Both the position numbers and the translations under genes were made by a program. This document shows, one piece after another, positions 1 to 14,335 of a stretch of DNA of 64,000 nucleotides. Within the stretch, counting starts at the first letter, position 1. The number at the start of each line of letters is the position of its first letter. The notes under the pieces were generated by a model. That model ran no database searches. It was not told the DNA's origin and was given only the letters and a program-made list of their open reading frames with translations. The DNA lies in assembly GCA_030035585.1 (NCBI GenBank), contig CM057482.1, positions 14,495,001 to 14,559,000 on the forward strand, given 5' to 3'. The DNA comes from Dugong dugon (taxonomy: Eukaryota > Chordata > Mammalia > Sirenia > Dugongidae).

Positions 1-305
1 CTTTCTTCTTTCTGGATGTGTGCATTTATTGCTATAAATTGACCTCTGAGCACTGCTTTTGCTGTCTCAAAAGTTCTGGTAGGATGTGTTTTCATTCTCA
101 TTTGATTCTGCGAATTTCTTTATCCTGTCCTTAATTTCTTCTCTAACTCAGTAGTTTTTGAGCAAGGTGTTGTTCAGTTTCCATGTGTTTGATTTTTTTC
201 CCTTGCTTTTTCTGTTATTGATTTCTACTTTTATGGCTTTATGGTCAGAAGGGATGCTCTGTAATATTTTGATGATCTGGGTTCTGTTGAGGCTTGCTTT
301 GTGGC

Positions 306-701
306 CTAATATGTGGTCTGTTCTGGAGAATGTTCCATGTATGTTGGAAAGGAAAGTATACTTGGCTGCTGTTGGGCAGAGTGTTCTATGAGATCAAGTT
401 GGTTGATTGTGGCATTTAGATCTTCTGTGGCTTTATTGAGCTGCTTTCTGGATGTTCTGTCCTTCACTGAAAGTGGTGTGTTGAAGTCTCCTACTATTAT
501 GGAGAAGCTGTCTATCTCTCTTTTCAATGCTGTTAGAGTTTGTTTTATGTATTTTGGAGTCCTGTTGATGGGTGCATGAATATTTATTATGGTTATGTCC
601 TCCTGGTGTTTTAACCCTTGAATCATTATATAGCAGTCTTCCATATCCTTTGTGGTGGATCTTGCTTTAAAGTCTATTTTGTCAGAGATTAATATTGCCA
701 C
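306..701 (-). pseudogene. L1 ORF2 endonuclease-domain fragment
   Basis: The 131-codon minus-strand frame carries AILISDK and VGDFNTP, hallmarks of the APE-like endonuclease at the N-terminus of L1 ORF2p, which nicks target DNA. It ends in a stop and the rest of ORF2 runs out of the window. It is part of the L1 at 1-3713. Confidence 0.85.
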
Positions 702-1365
702 TCCTTCTCCTTTTTGATTGTTGTTTGCTTAATATATTTTTTTCCCATTCTTTGAGTTTTAGTTTGTTTGTGTCTGTAAGACTAAGGTGTGTCTCTTGTA
801 GGCAGCATATAGATGGATCATGTTTTTTTAATCCATTCTGCCACTGTCTGTCTCTTTATTGGTGCATTTAGTCCATTTACATTCAGTGTAATTATTGATA
901 GGTGTGAGTTTATTGCTGTCATTTTGATGTATTTATTTGTGTGTTGTTGATAGTTTCTTCGTTACACTTAATTTTCTATGCTGAGTCATTTTTCTTTATG
1001 TATTTTCTTTTCATCTTTTTCATTGTTGAGTTTGTATTTGCTGAGTCTTTATGTTTTTCTTGTCTTTTATTTTGATGTGTAGGATTGTTAGTTTCCTTTG
1101 TGGTTACCTTAATATTTACCCCTGTTTTTCTAAGTTTAAACCCATCTTTTATTTCTTTATATCATCTTGACTTCCTCTCCATATGAAAGATCTATGACTA
1201 CATTTTCTAGTCCCTCTTTTTTTGTTTTAATGTTGTCATCTTTTACATATTGACATCTGTTTCCCTATTTTCAGCGTTTTAGCTTTGATTTATTTTTGTG
1301 ACCCCTATCTGGGTTGATATCTGGTTGCTCTGTCCTGTGTTCTAGTCTTCGGTTGTTGTCTGATG

Positions 1366-2133
1366 TTATTGATTTTCTAACCACAGGGCTCCTTTCAGTA
1401 TTTCTTGTAATTTTGGTTTGGTTTTTACAAATTCACTAAACTTCTGTTTATTTGGAAATGTCCTAATTTTGCCATCATATTTGAGAGACGGTTTTGCTAT
1501 ATATATAATTCTTGGCTGCCAATTTTTTTCCTTCAAGCCTTTATGTATGTCATCCCATTGCCTTCTTGCCTGCATGGTTTCTGATGAATAGTCCAAGTTT
1601 AGTCTTATTGACTCTCCTTTGTAGATGTCTTTTCATTTATCCCTAGTCGCTCTTAAAATTCTCTGTGTATATTTGATTTTGGCAAGTTTGATTATAATAT
1701 GTCTTAGTGACTTTCTTTTGGGATCTACCTTGTGAGGGGTGGCATCTTGTATAGATATCCTCTCATCTTTCATGATATCAGGGAAGTTTTCTGCCAACAA
1801 GTCTTCAACAATTCTCTCTATATTCTGTTACCCCTCCTGTTCTGATAGTCCAGTCACTTGTAGGTTATTCCTCTTGATAAAGTCCCACATAATTCTTAGG
1901 GTTTCTTCATATTTTAAAGATTCTTTTATGTGATTTTTCTCAAATAAGTTGGTGTGAAGTGCTTTATCTTCAGTCTCACCAATTCTGACTTCCATTGCCT
2001 CAATTCTACTCCTATGACTTTCTATTGAGTTGTCTAATTCTGAAATTTTATTGTTAATCTTCCAGATTTCTGTTTGCTGTCTCTCTATAGATTCTTGCAG
2101 TCTGTTCAATTTTGTCATTATGCTCTTATACAA
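1366..2133 (-). pseudogene. L1 ORF1 remnants (coiled coil and C-terminal part)
   Basis: Two minus-strand open pieces belong to one ORF1p. The piece at 1828-2133 is a charged coiled coil. The piece at 1366-1596 contains the ARRQWDDI and FPNKQKFSEF segments typical of the L1 ORF1p C-terminal domain. They are separated by stops or frameshifts. ORF1p is the RNA-binding trimer of the L1 ribonucleoprotein. This copy cannot make a full protein. Confidence 0.85.
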
Positions 2134-3713
2134 CCTTTTTAAGTTCCTCTATTGCTTTGTCTGTGTGTTCCTTGGCTTGTTCTGCATTTTGTCTGATCTC
2201 CTGAAGAATTCTGTATATTAGTCTTTTAAATTCTACCTCTGGTAATTCCAGGAAGTTCTCTTCCTCTGGAAGGTTTCTTGATTCTTTGTTTTAGTGGCTT
2301 ACTGAAGCCATCATGATCTGCCTCTTTATGTGATTTGGTATTGACTGTTGTCTCTGAGCCATCAAAAAGTTATTATATTCATTTATTTTATGTTACTATG
2401 TCCTAGCTTCTTGTTTTGTTTTGATAAGCCCAAATAGGCTGATTGTGTGAGCTCATTTGATTATTGGCATCTTTGAAGCTCACACATCCTGTCTCCAGGT
2501 GGCTAGAGCTGTTACTAGGTATGTCAGCCCCGAAGTCTATTTACTTTTCTTGTGGGGATTCAGCTTAGGTGTCCAGGTCGTCGGTCACCGAGTGTGGTGC
2601 AGGCTCTCACCTGCAGTCCTAGATGAGCAGGGGTGATTGGAGCAGGCACAGGTATATGGCTGCAGTAGGGGGGCATGCACTGATCAAGGCAGGGGCTGAC
2701 TCCTGCCCCTGAGTGTCTGGGTGGAAGGTATGTCCCTGCTCCCTAGAGCGCGTAGGTAGGTGGGTTTTGCAGCCGGACTATGGGTACCTAGTGCTGTTGG
2801 CTGTAAGGACTAGAAGTCACCACTTATTCTTAGACCCCTGTCATGGGTGGCTTGGTGGAGTGGATGGAGCCACCAGTCCTCAGGCCCCTGATGTGGGTAG
2901 GTAAGGACCCTGCTTAATGGGCAGGGTGATGTCAAATGTCATGAATCTGCCACTCCCCCTTATAGCAGATACAGATGAAAATAGGCTTCAGGTATATACC
3001 CTGTTATACTGTGCTAATGAGGGCCTACACTGTTCAAAGGGGCTCACACAGGGGTGAAAGGCATTCAATGTCCATGGACCCCTTATGCCTGTGCCTAGGC
3101 AAAAGGGCTGTGCCTACCCTGAGTTCCTGGCTTAGGGAAACCAGCAGATTATTTTTTCCTGTTTGTAAATTTGTTCCCTCTTCAAAGCCAGGAGAATGGC
3201 TCAGGGTGCTTGATGGGTCCTACTTCCGGCCCAGGGAGTGCAGCAATCGCTGAAGCAGACTGGGACCTGTAGCAGAGCAGGGAGGGATTAGGTAAATGGG
3301 AGAGAGGTACTTCCCAAAAGGTTTTTTTTTTTTTTTGGATCTGTGATGCTTGTACTTATCTTTCGCTGACTGAGCACCATTTCTTGCTGGTTCTGGAGGT
3401 TGGAGCCGACTCTCTGCTGCTCAGTCTCTCCCGATGTGGAAAACGCATCCCGAGAGCCATTGCTTGCCTCATTTCTATTACCAGCTGATCCAGCCTGCAG
3501 GGTGCCAGTATCGGCTAGGTCAGGTCTGGCAACTCCTTTCTGCTTCTGAAATGTCTCTCCCTGCCCCTGCCGCTCAATCCGATTCCTGAACTTTGTCTTT
3601 CATGTTCAGGGCTCCTAGATTGTCATATATAATTGGTTCATTTGTTTTTTTGGGTCTTTGTTATAAGAGGGACCACAGGAGGCGTCTGACTACTCCACCA
3701 TCTTGACCCTGCC

Positions 3714-4911
3714 AATATCTTAATTTTACAGTTCAGTAAATGTTCAGAGAAATTATGTAAGTAGTTAAAGTCATGCCATTAGAAAGTGACAGAGCTAGAA
3801 TCAGAATCAAAAATTTTATTTTCAGTGCAGTAAGCTGCACATTTTGTTCAATATTTTCCTTTAGGAAAACTCTAGATTCAGGACAATGGATTTTTATAAA
3901 TATGTATCTACGTTGATAAGTTATCTTCCTTTTTAAAAAGTGATTTTTAATAGTTTACTATATTAAGTGGTTGGTGGTTTTTTTCTTTTCTTTTTTAAGG
4001 AGTGGAACCCTATAGATTAGTCTAAAGTTTCCGTAACTACTGCCTTCAATCCCATTCCTCTCTTCACTTTTCAGAGGCAACCACCACATGAGTTTGGTGT
4101 GTTACGCTTCCAGTTCATTTAAAAAGAAAAAACCTTGAAATTCACACACACACACAATGTGTGATACTATGTGAGTTTTTAATAAAATCATTACAAGAAT
4201 AAAATCCAACTCTGCCTTATGTTCTGTATCTTCCTTTCTTCATCCATCGTTATCTAGATCTTGGTATGCAAGGCTCTTCTAAGCATAACATAAAATGTAG
4301 AATTTCGTTATAAAATCTAACTCTACAGACAGATCTGGTGTCTTTTCACTATTATTTTGCCTCACTAAACTGTTCTCATTAAAATTTTTTTAAAGAATTT
4401 TTTAAAATTTAGAAATATGCTTTTAATTTTGATTAAACTTTATCTGATCTAAGTTGTAACAGAACAGTTAAAGAGAGGAGAAATGTAGATATAAAGCAAG
4501 TTTTGAGTATTTTGTGCTTGCCAAAAAGCCAACTAAAAATGTCTCCTGAATACAAAGTGTGTTATTTTGTTTAGCCTACAGAGAGATGGTTCAGGTAAGA
4601 GTTATTCATTATAGATTTGCAAAAAGACTTCCTTGAATTAAGCCAATTTGAATCCATGATAAGTAGTGACATAAGTAGTGAATCCATGAGAGTAGTGACA
4701 AAATCAATTGAAATTTAATGTAATCCAAAATCCCAGCACTTAAAATCCTCCTGACTCAGGAGTAGGGTAGTTGAACAGAATTTCAGAATATCTTATTCAG
4801 TAATCTTTTCTGTTCTCCACCTTGGAAGCGAGGGACCTCGCCATGCAGATACTGCAAAATACCAGTGTAAATAGTACTGCATTTTGTTGTAAGAATAAAA
4901 TATTGATGGTT
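3714..4911. other. Non-coding AT-rich stretch upstream of SPESP1 exon 2
   Basis: No convincing coding segment or young repeat was recognised. A short CA run lies at about 4142-4155. The stretch is probably SPESP1 intron. No signal-peptide exon for SPESP1 was found here. Confidence 0.5.
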
Positions 4912-5240
4912 TAGACCAGGAATAGGCAAACTTTTTCTGTAAAGGGTCAGATGGTAAATATTGTTGGTTTACAGGCCACGTGGTCTCTGTTGTAACTACT
5001 CAGTTCTGCTGTTGCTATTCCTGTTGCTGTCGAGTCGATCCCTACTCGTGGCAATCTCATGTGTTGCAGATTAGAGCTGCTGTCCATAGGATTTTCAAGG
5101 CTGTGACCTTTTGGAAGCAGGCCTCCAGGCCTTTGTTCTGAGACACCTACATAAACAAATGGGCAAGGCCGACTGGATTCCAATATGATTTTATTTATAA
5201 AATCAGTTGGGCAGATAATGGCCTGCAGGGTTGGAGGTAG
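4912..5240 (-). mobile_element. hAT/Charlie-like DNA transposon relic, split by a SINE
   Basis: The left part (about 4912-5020) and right part (about 5149-5240) resemble the common mammalian non-autonomous hAT element whose ends read GGCAAACTTTTTCTGTAAAGGG and a tail of the type TTTATTTATAAA. The family name is not assigned. A 5'-truncated AfroSINE on the minus strand sits between the two halves. Confidence 0.55.
5021..5148 (-). mobile_element. AfroSINE (type B), 5'-truncated
   Basis: The minus-strand SINE body begins with TTGCTGTCGAGTCGAT and continues through GGATTTTCAAGGCTG. It lacks the tRNA-like head, and it interrupts the hAT relic. Confidence 0.75.
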
Positions 5241-6989
<1,749 letters not shown>

Positions 6990-7021
6990 CTTAAGCAAAC
7001 TTCACATTCATTCACAGGAGA

Positions 7022-7152
7022 AATAAACATATTACTGATTTCAAGAGATGTATAAGAATATTTTCTATTGCAGTTCAGTATGCTAACATCTTTACATGTC
7101 ATATGTTATGAAAAATTTTCATATGCACTAAAATCTAGTAATTTAAAATAAA
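7022..7152 (+). promoter_or_regulatory. Candidate SPESP1 polyadenylation signals
   Basis: Two AATAAA hexamers follow the SPESP1 stop codon, at 7022-7027 and 7147-7152. The second leaves a more usual 3' UTR length. Which one is used cannot be told from the sequence. Confidence 0.5.
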
Positions 7153-7703
7153 ATTTTGTTCAGTAGATTGTAGTTTTTTCTCATTAATTTTAAAGGCTAT
7201 GAAGATCTAATTTTTTAACTGTTTAAGCTTTGATTTTCCTTGAATAGATTAAATCCACCCATTTTATAAGAGTTAAGAGACTGTGCACTCTAAAGCCAAT
7301 TTTAAATAATTGCATAGAGATGTAAAATTCTGGGTGAATCTGAGTTTTCTGTCTGAATAGCATACTTGGGGCTTGTATGGGAACTACTTTATTTGGATAT
7401 AGGTGTGCCTCATTTGAAAGGTGGATGATATATTAAGACTCACTCCTGTTCTTTTGTTGTTAAGTGGTTTTGGAGTATCAGTGAGGGACTATAACCTCCT
7501 CCCTTTTTGTTTATTTATATAGATACACATTGAAGCAAATCTATTATTAAGGAGTATGATTAACATAATTAAGGCTAATTGTGTAATAACATAATTGGGG
7601 TGTAGGTAATTTTGTTTTATGATTTGACTGTTTTTTTTTTTAGATGTATATATACATATATTTAACTCCCCATTCTTCCTTTCTCCCTTCCCTCAGCACC
7701 TAA

Positions 7704-7854
7704 CCTGTTGCTGTTGAGATGATTCCGACTCATAGTAACGCTGTAGGACAGAGTAGAACTGCCCTAAAGGGTTTCCAGGGAGCTGCCGGTGGATTCGAAT
7801 TGCCTGCCTTTTCGTTAGCAGCCAAGCTCTTAACCACTGCTCCACCAGGGCTTT
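7704..7854 (-). mobile_element. AfroSINE (type A)
   Basis: Reverse complement of the AfroSINE consensus. The tRNA-like head is at the right end (CCACCAGGGCTTTG) and the body holds GGACAGAGTAGAACTGCCC. It is inserted in the 3' UTR of the L1. Confidence 0.9.
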
Positions 7855-8984
7855 GTCCATCCCCCTACCCCAGCCCCTGGTAAACATTAATTTTCTTTTA
7901 TCTTGATGGATTTTTCTATTCTAGATATTTCATATAAGTGGGATCATAAATTATATGTCCTTTTGTGTAACTTACGTCACTTAGCATAGTTTTTTCAATG
8001 TTGATCCATGTAGTGGCATGAATCAGAACTTCATTTCTCTTTGTGGCTGAATAATACTCTGTCGTATGCATATACCACATTTTATTTATCCATTCATCTA
8101 TTGTTGGGCACTTGGGTTGTTTCCATCTTTTGGCTTTGTGAATAATGCTACAATGAACATGTGTCTGTTTGAGTCGCTGCTTTCAATTATTTTGGGTATA
8201 TTTCTAGGAGTAGAATCGCTGGACCATAAGGGAATTTGATGTTTAACTTTTTTAGGAACGACCAAACTGTTTTTCATAGTGGATGCACCATTTTATGTTC
8301 CCACCAGCAATGTATGAGTGTTCCAATTTCTCCATAGCCTCGTCAGCCCTTGTTATTTTCTATTTATTGATCATAGCCATCCCAGTGGGTATGAAGTGGT
8401 ATCTCATTGTGGTATTGGTTTGCATTTCCCTAATGATGAATGACGTTGAGCATCTTTTCGTGTGCTTAATGGTCATTTGTACATCTTCTTTGGAGAAATG
8501 TCTATTCAAGTCCTTTGTCCATTTTTAAATTGGGTTGTTAGTCTTTTTGTTGTTCTGTTTTAAGTGTTATTTATGTACTCTGAATATTAAACCCATATCT
8601 GAAACATGGTTTCCAAATATTTTCTTCTATTCTATAGGTTGACTTTTCACTTTTTTGATAATGTCCCTTGATGCACAAACTTTTAAAATTTTGATGAAGT
8701 CTAATTTATCTATTTTTCCTCTTGTTGCTCATGCTTTTGGTGTCATATTTTAGAATCCACTGCCTAAAAGGTCCTGAAGCTTTACCACTATACTTTCTTC
8801 TAAGAGTTTTATGGTTTTAGCTCTTATATTTTGATCGTTGATCCATTTGAATTAATTTTTGTATATAGTGTGAGGTATAGGCCCAACTTCATTCTTTTCC
8901 ATGTGGAAATCCAGTTGTCCCAACACCATTTGTTGAAGAGGCTATTCTTTCCCCATTGAAAGGATTTGGTACCCGTATCAAAAA

Positions 8985-9395
8985 TAAATTGGCCAAGAAG
9001 GCAGAAGGGGACAGGGAAGCTGGTGATAGGGAACCCAAGGTTGAGTGAGGATAGTGTTGATGTATTGTGAGGTTGTTAACCATTGTCATAGGGCAGCATG
9101 TGTACTAACTGTTAAATGAGAAACTATTTTGTTCTGTTAGCCTTCATCTAGAGTGAGAATGGCAGCACAATTGGAAGAGAGTAGTCGATGTCACTGAACT
9201 GTGCATGTAGAAATTTTTGAAATGGTGTATCTTTGGCTATGTATATGTCACCAAAAAAAAAAAGGGTCGAGAAGGGAGAGGGTTGACATGTTGTGGGGTT
9301 GTTGAACAATGTTGTAAAACAATATGTGTACTACTGTTGCATGAGAAACTATTTGTTCTGTAGGCCTTTACCTGAAGTACAATTAAAAAAAAAAA
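8985..9395 (+). repeat. Two 3'-tail copies of retroposon families, in tandem
   Basis: About 8985-9253 starts with GAAGGCAGAAGGGGACAGG and ends in an A run. A second partial copy follows at about 9265-9395 (GAGAAGGGAGAGGGTTGACA to an A run). Both share sequence with 12545-12790 and 53440-53648. The end of the first copy (GTCACTGAACTGTGCATGTAGAAA) resembles the L1-like 3' end at 60365-60548. They interrupt the old L1. Confidence 0.65.
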
Positions 9396-11370
9396 AAAGT
9401 ATTGACAAAAAAGAAAAATCAATTGGCCATAGATACATGGATTTATTTCTGAATTCTCAATTCTAATCTCTTGGTCTATATGTTGATCCTTATACCAGTA
9501 CCACACTGTTTTTATTACTGTAGTTTTGTAGTATGTTTTGAAAGTGGGAAGTTTGAGTCCTACTTTGTTCTTTTTTTCAAGATCATTTTAATTTTTCTGG
9601 GGCCCTGGCAATTCCATATGAATTTCAGAATTGGCTTTTCCATTTCTGAAAAAATGGCTGTTAGAATTTTAATAGGAATTGCTTTGTGTCTGTAGATCAT
9701 TTTGGATAGAAGCAGTAGAACTGACATCTTAACAATATTAAGTCTTCTGATCCATCAACATGGGATGTCTTTTAATTTATTTAGATCTCTTTTAATTCCT
9801 TTTAGCAGTATTTTATAGTTTTCAGTGACAAGGTCTTTCACCTCCTTGGTTAAATTTATTCCTAGGTATTTTATTCTTTTTGATGCTATTGTAAAATAAA
9901 TGGTTTTCTTAATTTCCTTTTCAGATTGTTCTTTGCTGGTGTATAGAAACACAACTGATTTTGTTTATCTTTGGGTTTAGTGTTTTTCAAGGTATAAAAT
10001 TAGGTTATTGATTTGAAATCTTTCTTTTTTAGTGTAGGTGTTTATAACTATAAATTTCCCTCTGACACTGCCTTCGTTGTATCCCATAAGTTTTGGTATG
10101 CTGTACTTTCCTTTTTATTATCTTTAAGTATATTCTGATTTCCCTTGTGATTTCTTCTTTGACTCATAGGCTGTTCAGTAGTGTGTTATTTAATTTTCAC
10201 GTATTTGTGAATTTTCCAATTTTTCTTCGGTTATTGACTTCTAGTTTCTTTCCATTGTGGTACAAGAAAATACCTTGATTTCAGTCTCTTTGAATTTATT
10301 GAGACTTGTTTTTTGACCTAACATATGGTCTATCCTGGAGAATGATCTATGTGCACTGGAGAAGAATGTGTATCTGCAGCTGTTGAGTGGAGTGTATATA
10401 TCTGTTAGGTCCAGTTGGTCTGTAGGTCAAAGCCCTCCATTTCCTTATTTATCTTCTGTCTGGTTGTTTGAGACAGTGTGGTATTGAAGTCTCCAGCTAT
10501 TATCGTTGAACTGAATTATTGTTCCCTTTACTTCTGTCCATGTTTGTTTCATACATTTTGGGGATCTGTTATTAGGTGCATATATTTATAATAGTTATCT
10601 CTTCTTGATGAATTGACTTTTTTATCATTATATATGTCCTTTATTTCTTGTAACAGTTTTTGACTTAAAGTCAGATATTAATATACCCACTTTAGTTCTC
10701 TTTTGGTTACCATTTGCTTGGATTATTTTTTCCCCTCCTTTTACTTTCGACTTATTTGTGTCTTTGGACCTAAAGTGGATTTCTTGAGGACAGCATATAG
10801 TTGGATGACGTTTTCTTATCCATTCCGTCATTCTCTGCCTTTTGATTGGAGAGTTTAATCCATTTACATTTAAAATAATTACTAATAAGGAAGGGCTTCT
10901 GCTAGTTTGTTTTCTGTTTGTCTATACTCTTATGTCCCTTATTTCCTCCAATATTGCCTTCTTTTTATTAATTTTTTATATTGAACCATTTTTATTCCTT
11001 TCTTCTTCTCCTTTGTCTGTATATTTTTAAACGTTTTGTTGTTGTTGTTACCATGGGGTTTACACTTAACATCCACTTTTATATCAATCTAGTTTGAGTT
11101 GACACCGACTTAACTACAATAGCATACAAAATCTCTCTTTCTATACTTCTTTGTCCCTGCTTATGTTGTTGTTGTCACAAATTGTATCTTTGTATATTGT
11201 GTGTCCAATAACATAAATTTATAATAATTTTTAAAGCATTTGTCTTTTAAATCATATACGGTATAAATAGGGTTACAAACCAAGTATACGATAAAACTGG
11301 CCTTTATATTTGCCCATGAAATTGCCTTTACCAGAGAGCTTTATCTTTTCAGAGTAGAATGTAGAACGTT

Positions 11371-12545
11371 CTCTTTATAAACTATTTTATGCCAGTTGAG
11401 CTAGATGTTCCCTGAATACAAGTAAAATTTTGCTGAAAATCATACAAAAGTGGTTGCAGCAATACACTGACAGAGAACTGCCATAAGTTCAAGCTGGATT
11501 CAGAAGAGGATGTGGAATGAGGAATATCATTGCTGATATCAGATGAATCTTGGCTGAAAGCAGAGAATACCAGTGTCATGGATTGAGTTGTGTCCCCCAA
11601 AAATATGTGTCAACTTAGTTAGGCCATGATTCCCAGTATTGTGTGGTTGTCCTCCATTTTGTGATTGTTGTAATTTTCCTGTGTTATAAATCCTAATCTC
11701 TACCTGTGGTTAATGAGGCAAGATTAGATTATGTTAAAGAGGATTAGGGTGGGATGTAACACCCTTACCCAGGTCACACCCCTGATCCAATGTAAAAGAA
11801 ATTTCCCTGGGTTGTGGTCTGCACCACCTTTTATCTCTCAAGAGATAAAAGGAAAGGGAAGCAAACAGAGAAGGGGGACCTCATACCACCAAGAAAGTAG
11901 GACCAGGAGCAGAGCACGTCCTTTGGGCCCAGTGTCCCTGTGCCATGAAGCTCCTCAGCTAGGGGAAGATTGATGACAAGGACCTTCCTCCGGAGATGAC
12001 AGAGAAAGAAAGCCTTCCCCTGGAACTGATGCCCTGAATTTGGACTTGTAGCCTACTAGTCTGTAAGAAAATAAATTTCTCTTTGTTAAAGCCATCCACT
12101 TGTGATATTTCTGTTATAGCAGCACTACATAACTAAGACAACCAGAAAGATGTTTACCTATGTTTAATTGACTGTGCAAAGGCATTTGACAGTGTGGATC
12201 ATAACAAATTACAGATAACATTGTGAGGAATGGGAGTTCCAAAACACTTAGTTGTGCTCATGAGGAACCTGTACATAGACCAAAAGGCATTCATTCAAAC
12301 AGAACAAGGGGACAGAGTGTGGTTTAAAGTCAGGAAAGGTGTGCGTCAGGGTTGTATCCTTTCACCGTACTTATTCACTCTGTATGCTAAGCAAATAATC
12401 CAAGAAACTGGACTATATGAAGAAGAATGTGGCATCAGGATTGGAGGATGACTCACTAACAGCCTTTGATATGCAGATGACACAACCTTGCTGGCTGAAA
12501 GTGAAGAGGACTTGAAGCACTTACTGATGAAGATCAAAGACTACA
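11371..12545 (+). mobile_element. RTE/BovB LINE fragment (reverse transcriptase part)
   Basis: The plus-strand fragment encodes part of an RTE-type reverse transcriptase. It has FKVRKGVRQGCILSPYLF (frame 12230-12451) and TATGCAGATGAC, giving the catalytic YADD, at about 12470. It is interrupted at 11574 by a solo LTR and resumes at 12141 (GAAAGATGTTTACC). Frameshifts and stops make it dead. It lies between two L1 relics of opposite orientation. Confidence 0.88.
11574..12140 (-). mobile_element. MaLR-like solo LTR with perfect target duplication
   Basis: The 567-bp element has TG...CA ends (TGTCATGGATTGAG ... AACTAAGACA) and is flanked on both sides by ACCAG (11569-11573 and 12141-12145). On the minus strand it begins TGTCTTAGTT and ends CAATCCATGACA, like the copies at 15815, 20270 and 26342. 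A 5-bp duplication fits class III ERV/MaLR LTRs. It carries no internal viral genes. Confidence 0.85.
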
Positions 12546-12790
12546 GCCACAGATTAGACAGGCCCATAAAACGAAAGGAGACTAAATGGCACACCGCCCA
12601 GGAGCAAGGATGAGAAGGCCGGAGGAGACAGGAAAGCTGGTAATGGGGAATCCAAGGTTGAGAAGGGGAGAGTGTTGACATGTCATGGGGTTGGCAACCA
12701 ATGTCACAAAACATTATGTGTACTAATTATTTAATGAGAAGCTAGTTTGTTCTGTAAACCTTCTAAAGTACAATTAAAAAAATTTACTTG
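12545..12790 (+). repeat. Retroposon 3' tail, 5'-truncated copy
   Basis: The sequence from ATTAGACAGGCCC through GAGAAGGCCGGAGGAGACAGG to the A run at about 12775 matches the tails at 8985 and 53440. It follows directly on the RTE fragment, so it is either a separate truncated insertion or the end of a rearranged element. Confidence 0.6.
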
Positions 12791-12794
12791 TATA

Positions 12795-14335
12795 TGATGT
12801 TAATGATATTGTTATCATGATGAACTACATTAACTGATCTGGGAATATTGAATCAGCCTTGCATATCTTGGGTAAGTCCCACTTGTCATGGCATATAATT
12901 CTTTTTATACATTGTTGCATTTGATTTGCTAATACTGTGTTGAGAATTTTTTCATCTATGGTCATAAGAAGTAGTTGTCTGTAATTTTCCTTCCTAGTAA
13001 TGCTGGCCTCATAGAATGAATTGGAAAGTGTTCCTTTCTCTTCTGTTTTTTGGAAGAATTTGAGAAGGACTGGTGTCAATTCTTCTTGAAATGTTTTATA
13101 GAATTCACCAGCAAAATGATATGGGCCTTATGTTCTCTGTTTTGGAAAGTTATTTTTTATTCAGTTTATTTAATAGATTCAGGCCTATTCAGATGATCTG
13201 TTTCTCCTCTTGTGAGTTTGGGTAGATTGTGTCTTTCAACAAATTGGTCCATTTCATCTATGTGTTCAAATTTGTGGGCATAGACTTGTTTGTAGTATTT
13301 TTTTATTATCCTTCTCATGTCCTTGGGATCAGTTGTGATGGCCCATCTTTCATTTCTAATATTAGTATTTGAGTCTTCTCTCTTTATTTCTTGGTTAGCC
13401 TGGCTGGAGGTTTATCAACTTTATTGATGTTTTCAAAGAACCAGCTTTTGATTTTGTTAATTTTCTCTATTAATTTCCTGTTTTCAATTTCATTGGTTTC
13501 TGCTCTAATTTTTTTTTTTTAAATATCTTTTCTTCTGCTTAGTTTGGATTTAATTAGTTCTTCTTTTTCAAGTTTCCTAAGGTGGAAGTTCAGACTACTG
13601 ATTTGAGATCTCTCTTCCTTTGTAATATATGCATTCAGTGCTATAAATTTTCCTCTAAGCATTGCTTTTGCTGCATACCATAAATTTTGCTAAATTGTAT
13701 TTTCATATTAATTCAATTCAAAAAGATTTTTTTAGTTTCTCTTGGGACTTCTTCTTTGACCCATGTATTATTTAGAAATGTGTTGTTTAGTCTCTAAATA
13801 CTTTTAGATTTTTATCACTATCTTTCTGTTATTGAGTCCTAGCTTAATTCCATTATGGCTTGAGAGTATGCTTTGTATTATTTCTATTATTTTAAATTTG
13901 TTGGTGTATTTTATGGCCCAGGATGTGATCTATCCTGGTGAATGCTCCATGTGAGCTTGAGAAGAATGTGTATCAGCTGTTGTTGAATAAAGAATTCTAT
14001 AAATGTCAATTAGATCCAGTTGACTGATGGTGCTGTTCAGTTCCACCGTATCCTTATTAATTTTCTGCTTGATGGATGTGACAATTACTGATAGACGACC
14101 GTTGAAGTTTCTCACTGTAATAGTGGATTTGTCTGTTTCTCAGTGCTGTTCTATCATGCATTTTGGTGCTGTGTTGTTAGGTAGTATATACATTAAGAAT
14201 TGTTATGTCTTCTCAGACAAATGATTCCTTTTTAATTATGTAATACCCCTTTTTGTCCCTGATAAATTCTCTTGCTCTGAAATCTGCTTTGTTTGAAATT
14301 AAGAGAGCTACTCCAGCTTTCTTTCTTTTATTGTT
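12795..14335 (-). mobile_element. L1 ORF2 fragment (reverse transcriptase start and endonuclease)
   Basis: The minus strand encodes the start of the L1 reverse transcriptase (frame 12825-13079, with FYEASIT and a KENYR-like segment) and, further right, the endonuclease region (frame 13930-14115). It repeats the region at 10320-10560, so it is a separate L1 copy or a rearranged part of the same one. Confidence 0.75.

Larger units (their letters stand above)
1..3713 (-). mobile_element. L1 LINE, 5' end complete, cut by the window edge
   Basis: Read on the minus strand, the element starts at about 3713 with a typical L1 5' UTR opening (GGCAGGGTCAAGATGGTGG) and a GC-rich 5' UTR down to about 2300. 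Next comes the ORF1 coiled coil at 1828-2133, rich in heptad-like E, I, L and K, then the ORF1 C-terminal RNA-binding part at 1366-1596. The start of ORF2 runs off the left edge, with the apurinic-endonuclease motif GDFNTP in the frame 306-701. The ORFs are broken into short pieces, so the copy is dead. It lies upstream of SPESP1 exon 2 and so probably within the SPESP1 intron. The 3' half and one target duplication are outside the window. Confidence 0.9.
7645..11370 (-). mobile_element. Old L1 relic with large internal deletion
   Basis: Read on the minus strand, the right end (about 10010-10850) is the ORF2 endonuclease region. It is followed by the ORF2 C-terminal region (9230-9955, with [14 protein letters not shown] in frame 9755-9952) and the long 3' UTR typical of old L1M-type elements (7645-8985). 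The reverse-transcriptase core is missing between 9955 and 10010. The element is interrupted by an AfroSINE (7704-7854) and by the repeat tails at 8985-9395. It has no coding capacity. Confidence 0.8.
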
